From Poronia punctata (taxonomy: Eukaryota > Ascomycota > Sordariomycetes > Xylariales > Xylariaceae): DNA of 15,854 nucleotides. The notes under the pieces were generated by a model. It saw nothing but the letters and a program-made list of their open reading frames with translations. It was not told where the DNA came from and ran no database searches. The DNA lies in the NCBI GenBank assembly GCA_022579005.1, contig MU401919.1, positions 1 to 15,854 on the forward strand, read 5' to 3'. A program made the translations under genes and the position numbers. This document shows positions 8,955 through 15,854 of the stretch, one piece after another; the stretch's first letter is position 1, and each line of letters starts with the position of its first letter.

Positions 8955-9229
8955 ATTGGCTCGACTGTTCCTTTCTCTGCCAATCAACCAACGGTCATGA
9001 GACAATGGGCTATGCCAATCCCTCTTTTTTTCTATTTTTTCCCCTTCTCATCCCATCGGTCAATCATTCATCCCTCTCTTCTTTATTTCTGCCTGATTCG
9101 GCTCGGCTTCCACAAAACATACAAACACCCACCCGTGACTCACAAAGACTATAGGTCAGAAATAACTCCAAAAAATATAGATACGGAGTTTCTGAGGTAC
9201 CCGAGTATCAGCCCGAGATGAGAACCAAT
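8955..9229. promoter_or_regulatory. CCAAT-box cluster with pyrimidine tracts, promoter-like
   Basis: Four CCAAT pentamers lie within 275 bases: ATTGG (minus strand) at 8955-8959, and CCAAT at 8980-8984, 9015-9019 and 9225-9229. Between them are C/T tracts at 9020-9055 and 9071-9093. CCAAT boxes bound by the HAP/CBC complex, and CT-rich stretches, are common in fungal promoters. No downstream or upstream gene could be identified, so this is suggestive only. Confidence 0.2.
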
Positions 9230-9246
9230 CTTTTGCACTCCCACCC

Positions 9247-9264
9247 GCCCGGGGACCCCCGGGC
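9247..9264. repeat. very GC-rich hairpin, 8-bp stem
   Basis: GCCCGGGG at 9247-9254 is the exact reverse complement of CCCCGGGC at 9257-9264, with a two-base spacer AC. Because the spacer is so small, the structure is effectively an interrupted palindrome. Confidence 0.85.
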
Positions 9265-10472
9265 ACGTTTCTCTTTATGCCGATCAATACCGTTCCCACG
9301 GGATTTAGGTCAGAAACTGCACCAGAACTGGATAGAATCTCATGCGCTCGAGACTTGGGGGTCTTGGGCGGGGGTGCACGACAACCCTTTTTTTTTTTAC
9401 TTTCTTTACCCACCAGACAAGTCTGTGGAAGGCAGGGATTTCAAAGGTTTGTTTCGAATTTTGACTGGTCATTTTTCTTTTCAGTGTTCTCCCCATTCTC
9501 TGTGACAGGTGACGGGGCGATATTCAAAACGAGCTTCTAGATTTGGCGTTTTATCAGACGCGGGAAAAAGAACGTATGATATCGGGAGACCGACACCCCT
9601 TGTCATCATGGCCCGATCCAAATATGGCGTGCACTGGTGTTTCGGACAGTTCCAAAGCCTGGGTAAACAAATGCTACGATAGTTGAATATCAATATGAGC
9701 AGTCGTATACGATAGAGCTATCCATAACTCTACAGTCTGGGGTTCGGCCGACAGGACACATCTCTGCGCAATCATGTTATGTCTTGTCAATTTCACTGGC
9801 ACTTGAGCCCGTTTATTGGTGTGGCTCAAAGCCTATTCATTCTTGTCACCGTCGCATCCAATAATAAGATCAAGCGAGGCATACTTTATGTTCGTGAAGA
9901 AGGTACAGAATGTAACCTACCCAACGGAAACCGAGGGAGGGAAACGAAGGGTCAGGAGTTTAGTGCTATCTGAACCATAGTTCTGGGATGGAGGGGTCCA
10001 GCCACAAACATTGGATATTATGCAATTTGAAGCGGCGGTGAGTTTCGGCACCAAATCTCGAAGCGATGCCTGTGAAGCGCCTGCCGTGCCTAACCATAGG
10101 CATGGCTGCTTGAACTGTGGCGGGGATTGTGGCTCGTTAATATGGAACTTGCGGGTAACCTCCGTCTAACATGTACACGTACGAGTAGACACATACCTAC
10201 AGGCGACCAAGATGCACCCACCAATAGGCAGTCCAGAAGACCAACATGATGGAATCATCTTGTAAAGACGTCTCGGGCCGGCCTAAGAATAGGAATACTT
10301 ACAGTAGATGCTTGCAGCGGTTCAAATGCAATCCTACACAATCTATTATGCTGTTATTCGGTAGGTCGAAAGCCTCTATACATCACGGCTCTCGATCCGC
10401 GCTGAAGAAAGTGAACGGGAACGTGGATATGAACAAGGAGCAGGAGACCAAATGCAGTATCCAGCATACAGC

Positions 10473-10496
10473 GTACATATTGCTGTACATATTGCA
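10473..10496 (+). repeat. 12-bp tandem duplication
   Basis: GTACATATTGCT at 10473-10484 is followed by GTACATATTGCA at 10485-10496. It falls in the 98-codon frame 10246-10542, where it is in phase and gives a repeated Tyr-Ile-Leu motif. Confidence 0.85.
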
Positions 10497-11055
10497 TACC
10501 GCATCAAGTACCTCCTTCGGACGGCTTACCGCGCGCATTTGATTTCACACAAAAATCACAGCAGTTGATTGATTCGCTTGCTTGCTGTTCCGTGGCCCTG
10601 TCCGTGGGTCAGCTTTTCTCATCTCATTTTAAAACACATGCATCTGTAGATGCCCATCAAACAACACCCTTCCCTGCTTCTCATTGGCCGCACTCGTCCG
10701 TCCGGCCCACTGGATCCCACTCTTTCCCCAGCACTGCATCCTACCATTTCTTATGGGTTGGCGGTCGACACCCCGGCAGTGACAGCCTCACTTCTCGCAC
10801 CAGAACGTGGAGCTTGTCAGACTAAATTATGCAGTCTGCAGTCCCTTGCAAGGCTGTTGCATGCCCACCCGGGCGAGAAGCCAGAAATGTCTCTTGATCA
10901 CACTCTCCAAGCATCCACCACGGGCCACACAAGCCGGAGGTAATCGTGTAGTTCATCTTCCACCTCCAATAACAGCCGTCGTATTGGCTGGGAAGCCCTG
11001 CAACCTCAAAGCCGGGTCCGTCTTGGACGAATCACAGCGTCCCAAGGCGGTGCAG

Positions 11056-11074
11056 TGACCAGTCCTATTGGTCA
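11056..11074. repeat. inverted repeat TGACCA-7-TGGTCA around a CCAAT box
   Basis: TGACCA at 11056-11061 and TGGTCA at 11069-11074 form a dyad with a seven-base spacer. ATTGG (a reverse CCAAT) overlaps the right arm at 11067-11071. It could be a binding site for a dimeric regulator, but no gene nearby supports this. Confidence 0.3.
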
Positions 11075-12060
11075 TCAGTCATACACGACGTACAAACACA
11101 TCTGCAGGTAGGTCGACAGAAGTTGCAGGTGTCTCACTCTCACCCACTCTTTAGCAACAGACAGCCTCTACCAGACAGCGCGCGATACAGCATACCTACA
11201 GCGTACCCGCCCCTGAAAAGCCCACACTCTACTCGAATCCGTCGTGATTCATTGGAGTATGCAGTCTGCTGGCACATATGAGCACACAGACACACAGATG
11301 GGACACTGATGATTATTGCCGCTCGTGGCTACGTCTATAGTACGACAGCATAACGGCATAGGCGGGTGCCGTCTAAAGGATTTGATCTGGTCAGTTGGCC
11401 CGTCGCCAGTTGGTCAGCTTGGACGGAACAACATAGCTCATCGTCCTTCCAAGCGACGATAGCCTGCATTGTCTGAGAACGTAGATTATCTTTTTTCTTG
11501 CCGCTGACCGAAAACCTGACACCTCAGCTCCGGGATTCGACGGGGCCATGGGTGTACCAGTAGGACTATGGTTTCATTATGCTGTCCATCTTGTATCGTG
11601 CGGCCCCTTCTATGCATAATGGAAACAGGGAAACGGGCGGCACAGATCAAGGTGTCCTGAAGGTGAAGTCGCCTAACATAATCAAATCCAGGTTGGTATA
11701 GGGCTAGGATGGATGAGCCTTCGTTGGTAATAGTAAACAGTGGGCTTGCATCGTAGGCAGCTTTACAATTACACACGTACCTAGGTTACGTGAGTGCACG
11801 CACGTACTCGTATGCAGATGCAGGCATATTCTGGCTCGGGCTTGGGTATGCCGCCACGCAGCATCTCACCCGCATCCCGATCCCCCCCAAAAAAGTTCGT
11901 ACATATCTAGTGACCGACAAAATCATCATGGAGGCAGAGACCAAGCGGTATGGGGATAGCCGGATAGGCTTACAGGGCAGAAAGGCAGGTACGGCGGACG
12001 AGAGGGGTTACTGTTTGTTTATCGTTTTTTCGTCCAAATTTTGTATTAGGTACACCTAGA

Positions 12061-12125
12061 GGCTTTAATAGCCAAGCGGTTAAAAATATAATTGCATATA
12101 TGCAGGTTTATTTTTAATTATACTT
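12061..12125 (+). pseudogene. possible tRNA or tRNA-derived relic at the AT-block boundary
   Basis: The sequence starts GGCTTTA (acceptor-like) and continues TAGCCAAGCGGTTAA at 12069-12083, which fits the eukaryotic Pol III A-box seen in tRNA D-arms. At 12102-12113 GCAGGTTTATTT could be a C-to-T degraded B-box and T-arm. Against this, only about 65 bases separate the ends, the anticodon arm would be about seven bases short, and the acceptor and T stems do not pair. It may instead be a SINE head or chance. It sits exactly where composition switches to AT-rich. Confidence 0.2.
12093..12104. repeat. 12-bp perfect palindrome
   Basis: TGCATATATGCA is self-complementary. It lies inside the tRNA-like stretch and interrupts where an anticodon arm would be expected. 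Confidence 0.85.
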
Positions 12126-13535
12126 TTTTTTATTATAATTAAGCTATGCAAATATAAGCTATCTTTTAACACGTTGTATTTATATAAGGTAAGGTTAAAT
12201 GTTTGCAAGCATACTTATAAGTAATTAAATTAATTTAAACTTAAATAAAAAATATAAACACGTAGCAATTGTTTACCTCTTTTTGCAACTAAAAACAAAC
12301 TTATATAATGTTTATTTATATAATTATAACTTAACTTTGTTTTCTAAGTTTTTTTATAATAATAAAACTATTATTTATTATTTATATAACATATAAAATA
12401 ACTTAAAATAAATTAACTTTTTAGCTTTTTATTTAAAATAAAAAAAGCATATCTTTATATAACTAAAAACAACTTATATTAGCTAAAATTAATTTAAGTT
12501 AAACTTATAGTAGCTAGCATTAGCTTAAACCTTTTTATTATAGCTTATATTGTTAACTATTAAGCTTTGCTTTTAAAAAAGCTAGGTATACTACAATGCT
12601 TATAATATAATATTTTATTTACGTAACGTAGCAAAAGCTTAACTAGTACAGCACTAAGTAACAAAATTATTAATTTAATAGCAAATATGCTTAAATAAAA
12701 ATTAAAACATTATTTATATATTGCATAAAACTAAAGCATATTAAGCATATATACTATTGTATTATAACTAATAGCAATGCTAATTATATAAAAATTTATA
12801 AGTTTATATAAGCAAGCACTAGCAAAGTTGCAAATAAGCGTTATAAAAACAAGCAAAAAAAAAAAAAAAATTAGCAATAGTATTAGCATAACTATTTATA
12901 TAGCAACTAAAAAAAAGCACTATATTAAAAGCGTATAAATAACTAACTTATTATTGCTATAATAAGTTATAGCAATTAGCTATTAAACTATATTAATTAC
13001 TTGTAAATTTAAAAACTAGCTTAATTTTATTTAATACTTTAAGCAAAATTAGCTTATTAAATTACTATAAGCAAAGCAAACTAATTGCTATATTATTTAG
13101 TTAGCAATAACTAAAAATAGTACATATGTTACAAAGCTTAAAATTAAAAAAAAGTTTTTAATTTTGCTTAAAAATATTAAAAGCAAAATTATAGCTAGCA
13201 ATAAAAAAGCTATAAGCAACATTTTTATAATTAATTTATATTTTTTATGCTTTTTTTTTAAGCTTAATTAAAACCTTAACCTTTTAAAGCTACTGTTAAA
13301 GTTTAAAAAAAAACCTGCATAGCTAAAAATAAAAGCAAGCAAAAGCAAGGCAACTTTAATTAAAAAAAAATTAACGTTAATTAAAAAAAAATAAAAGTTA
13401 GCTAAATAAAATCTTGCTTAAATAAAGCAAAAATTAATTAAGTCTAAGCTTAACAAAAAAAGCAACTATAAACATTTTTTTACTTTAAAACAAGCGCTGC
13501 TACTAAAAAGTAAAGCAAACAATAGCAGCACTAGC

Positions 13536-13554
13536 AAAAAAAAAAAAAAAAAAA
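13536..13554. repeat. A19 homopolymer, one of a set of A-runs in block 3
   Basis: Nineteen A bounded by GC on both sides. Similar runs lie at 12855-12870 (16), 13607-13619 (13), 13652-13662 (11), 13744-13756 (13) and 15632-15644 (13). Conversion of every G followed by a purine would turn purine tracts into such A-runs ending in a preserved G before a pyrimidine. Confidence 0.85.
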
Positions 13555-15854
13555 GCAAAAGTCTATTTTAATCTTTTAAGCTAGCATTATAAACACGTAA
13601 TATAACAAAAAAAAAAAAACAATAAAGTAAAGCTAAACTAAGCAAAGCAATAAAAAAAAAAACATATACTTTAATTACCTCGCTAAAAAAAAACGCAAAG
13701 CATATACGCGCAAAAAAAAAGCGTATTAAAAATAATAAAAAGCAAAAAAAAAAAAACAGTATAAGTTAAAAAATAGTTGCGCAAAATTATATAAAGTTTT
13801 ATAAAGTAATATAATTTAGTTTAAGTAGTAAAGCAGTAGTGTTAGTTTAAATAAAAATAAATAAGCATTTAATTTAAAAGCTATTATTTATTTTATTATT
13901 TTTTTTTAACAACTTAAGCTTTTTTAAACTACTAGTTTGCTTAGCTAACTTTAACAAAATATAATCTTATAAACTTTAAAACTTAAATAATAATAATAAA
14001 GCTAGTTTTTGCTTTATATGCTTATAGTATATAAAGTCTTTTTTTAAACAAGTATACTTTTTTAAATAAAAATACTTATATTTAAAAATATTAATTATAT
14101 TAAGTTTATATTAGTATAATATAGTAAGTTGCTTATAAGTATTTATTATATTTTATAGCAAGTAAGCATATAAATTAATCTTGTTAGCTTTTACTAACTT
14201 GTTTAACTTTTTTTACTTTATATTATTAAGTAATATTTAATAATTAACATATTAATTATTAAAGTTAAGCATAATAAACAAGTAATATAAAACGCTAAAA
14301 ATAATATAAAGTTATTTAAGTTATTTGCATATTTAGTAGCTGTTTTAAAGCAAAACAAAGTTTATAGTCTTATTTTAAAGCACTAGCATAAAAATATATA
14401 ATATTATAATCTAGTTAGTAAAACAAAACTAAAAAAACAAGCTAGCGCTTTTAATATAATAAAAATAGTTTTAAATATAATTAATATTAGCAAAGTAGTA
14501 TAAAGTTATATAAAGTTATATATATACATACGCGCTAAAACAAGGTCTTGCTTTCTTATAGCTTATTTTACTAAGCTTTAATACATTAATTCTTAGTACT
14601 TTTACTATATAAAAAGCAAAACTTTTATAGCAATAGCTATATAAAATAAAGTTGCTTTAGTACTTGTTCTAGCTAGGTTAAGTATAGCTTAAGTCTAGTT
14701 TTAAAAGTATTGTTTTCTTATAATTAAAGTTGTTAAGTAACGCGCAATACTTTAGCTATATTAAAAAAAAAATAATAAGTTACTACTATTATTATAGTTT
14801 TTTTTCTATAGTTAGCACAAATAATTTAAAAAATAAAGCTATATTTTTTAATAACATATAAGTACTAAGTAAACACTGCTTATGCTATTAAAGCTAAAAA
14901 GCTAACATAAAACTAAAAAATAAACTGTAAAAATGCGTTAATACTAGCATATATTTTAAATTTATATTTAGCAAGCTTAAAATAGCTATTTATATACTAT
15001 ATATAATTTAGTTTAAGTATAGTTTATTTAATATAGCAGCAATAAGCTTTATATAGCCTTGCTTTAATTAAATTAGCATAAAATTCTTAGTAAATTTAAA
15101 ATATTAAATTGCAAAAAACGTTTATTTAGCGTTGTTAAACGTACATATATAATAAACTGCGTTTAAGTTAAAGGGTAAAAGCTTTGCTATGCTTTTCCTT
15201 AGTAAAGAAAAGTCGTAGTTACTTTAATTATATTTATATAAGCTTAATAAGCATATAGCAAAATATTTACAAGTTGCGTTAAATATAATACATACTAGTT
15301 AAAGTAACAGTAAACCTTTTACAATCTAATATAAATACAAAGTTAGTATTAAAATAGCTATATTAAAAATATAACTTTTAAATATAAGTTTAAAGCTGTA
15401 AGTTATTAATTATGCAAGTTTAATAAAAAAGTATATTTTAGCGCTTTAATACTAAATAAAACGCATTTTGTTTGTAAGTAACTAAAAATCAAGTATTAAG
15501 TTTGTTAAAAATTGTTATAACTAGCGTTTTAATCTTATATTATCTAATAATCTAGTTTTTATAAGGGTTAAAGTTAAGTAGTTTATATAGCATTTTATAT
15601 AAGGCGTATAAGTATAAATATAAAAGTAAACAAAAAAAAAAAAACAATAGCTAGGAATACTATAGGTAATATAAATACAAGCTTAATTAATAAGGCAAAG
15701 TAAAAGAAAAACAAGGAAAATAAAGCTTATACAAACTTGTACAAGGTTGCAAAAGGTTGTATAATATTAAATATAAGTATATTATATTATTATAATATTA
15801 AATAAATAAATAAACCTTATTTTTAAAATAAATACTAATTAAATAAGCTATTAG

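Larger units (their letters stand above)
7510..12060. other. second gene-free block of ordinary base composition
   Basis: About 4.5 kb without a supportable gene. The longest frame, 8738-9154, opens on TTG and not ATG. The best ATG frame, 10246-10542, has a reasonable start context (CCAACATG) and a CCAAT box 21 bases upstream, but no recognisable domain, and it includes a 12-bp tandem duplication. Other contents: GGTA repeat at 7895-7909, A10 at 8571-8580, purine tract at 8616-8640, G12 at 8693-8704, CCAAT and pyrimidine zone at 8955-9229, hairpins at 9247-9264 and 11056-11074. The stretch 11100-12060 shows no feature I can name. Confidence 0.55.
12082..15854. other. AT-rich hypermutated block 3 (relic repeat DNA)
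   Basis: A 3.8-kb AT block running off the right end of the window, with no open frame. It shows the cleanest context bias: in 12601-12960 all 39 C follow a purine (20 CA, 15 CT, 4 CG) and all 32 G precede a pyrimidine. TC, CC, GA and GG are absent there. Long A-runs usually follow AC or GC and end in GC or AC. The size would suit one or more transposable elements, but no domain can be read after this degree of mutation. Confidence 0.85.

Noticed and set aside
8738..9154. 138-codon open frame, the longest in the window
   Set aside because: It opens on TTG. The first in-frame ATG comes about 43 codons later and leaves a short low-complexity peptide. The 3' part translates a CT-rich tract into Phe/Leu/Ser. 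No domain recognised.
10320..10336. GGTTCAAATGCAATCC as a tRNA B-box
   Set aside because: Spacing within the motif does not fit the consensus, and no A-box or tRNA fold lies upstream.
10246..10542. 98-codon ATG frame with fair start context and an upstream CCAAT
   Set aside because: No recognisable domain, length within chance for this composition, and it includes a 12-bp tandem duplication. It is the best remaining candidate for a small hypothetical gene but not supportable as a feature.
10565..11058. Three overlapping frames that could be exons of one gene
   Set aside because: They overlap in different frames with no matching splice donor and acceptor pairs that would join them, and none resembles a known protein.
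10829..11272. 12-base direct repeat TATGCAGTCTGC at about 10829 and 11259
   Set aside because: Several 12-mer repeats are expected by chance in a window of this size, and nothing else connects the two sites.
12855..12870. Poly-A tail of a retrotransposon
   Set aside because: Many similar A-runs occur throughout block 3, and the mutation rule explains them. No target duplication adjoins this one.

Overview
The window looks like a filamentous ascomycete (Pezizomycotina) nuclear genome with a two-speed, compartmented structure. Three extremely AT-rich blocks (about 1-1130, 5690-7490 and 12082 to the end) alternate with two blocks of ordinary composition (about 1180-5630 and 7510-12060). The AT-rich blocks resemble repeats inactivated by a RIP-like C-to-T process. 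The ordinary blocks carry dispersed TACCTACC/GGTAGGTA motifs, simple repeats and pyrimidine tracts, as is common in non-coding DNA of these fungi. Genus cannot be named from the sequence.

No protein-coding gene could be supported. All open frames are short (138 codons at most, and that one has no ATG at its start). None showed a recognisable domain, and no convincing exon-intron chain was seen. No complete rRNA, tRNA, CRISPR array or intact transposon was seen either. I read the window as a gene desert.

Layout. 1-1130: hypermutated AT block opening with a 9-bp minisatellite and holding a 26-bp perfect palindrome. 1180-5630: gene-free, with inverted repeats, microsatellites, a G-quadruplex motif and most of the TACCTACC motifs. 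5615-7509: AT-rich island bounded by an exact 16-bp direct repeat, with possible subterminal inverted repeats, so a candidate decayed mobile element. 7510-12060: gene-free, with a stem-loop followed by a T-run, a CCAAT and pyrimidine-rich zone, and several hairpins. 12061 to the end: AT block whose first bases resemble the 5' half of a tRNA, followed by hypermutated DNA with long A-runs.

The main discovery candidate is the mutational signature of the AT blocks. In hand-counted samples, nearly every surviving C follows a purine and nearly every surviving G precedes a pyrimidine (39 of 39 C and 32 of 32 G in 12601-12960). TC, CC, GA and GG are essentially eliminated while CA and TG persist. Canonical RIP targets CpA and predicts the opposite. 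This points to a deamination-type process with a 5'-pyrimidine context (YpC).
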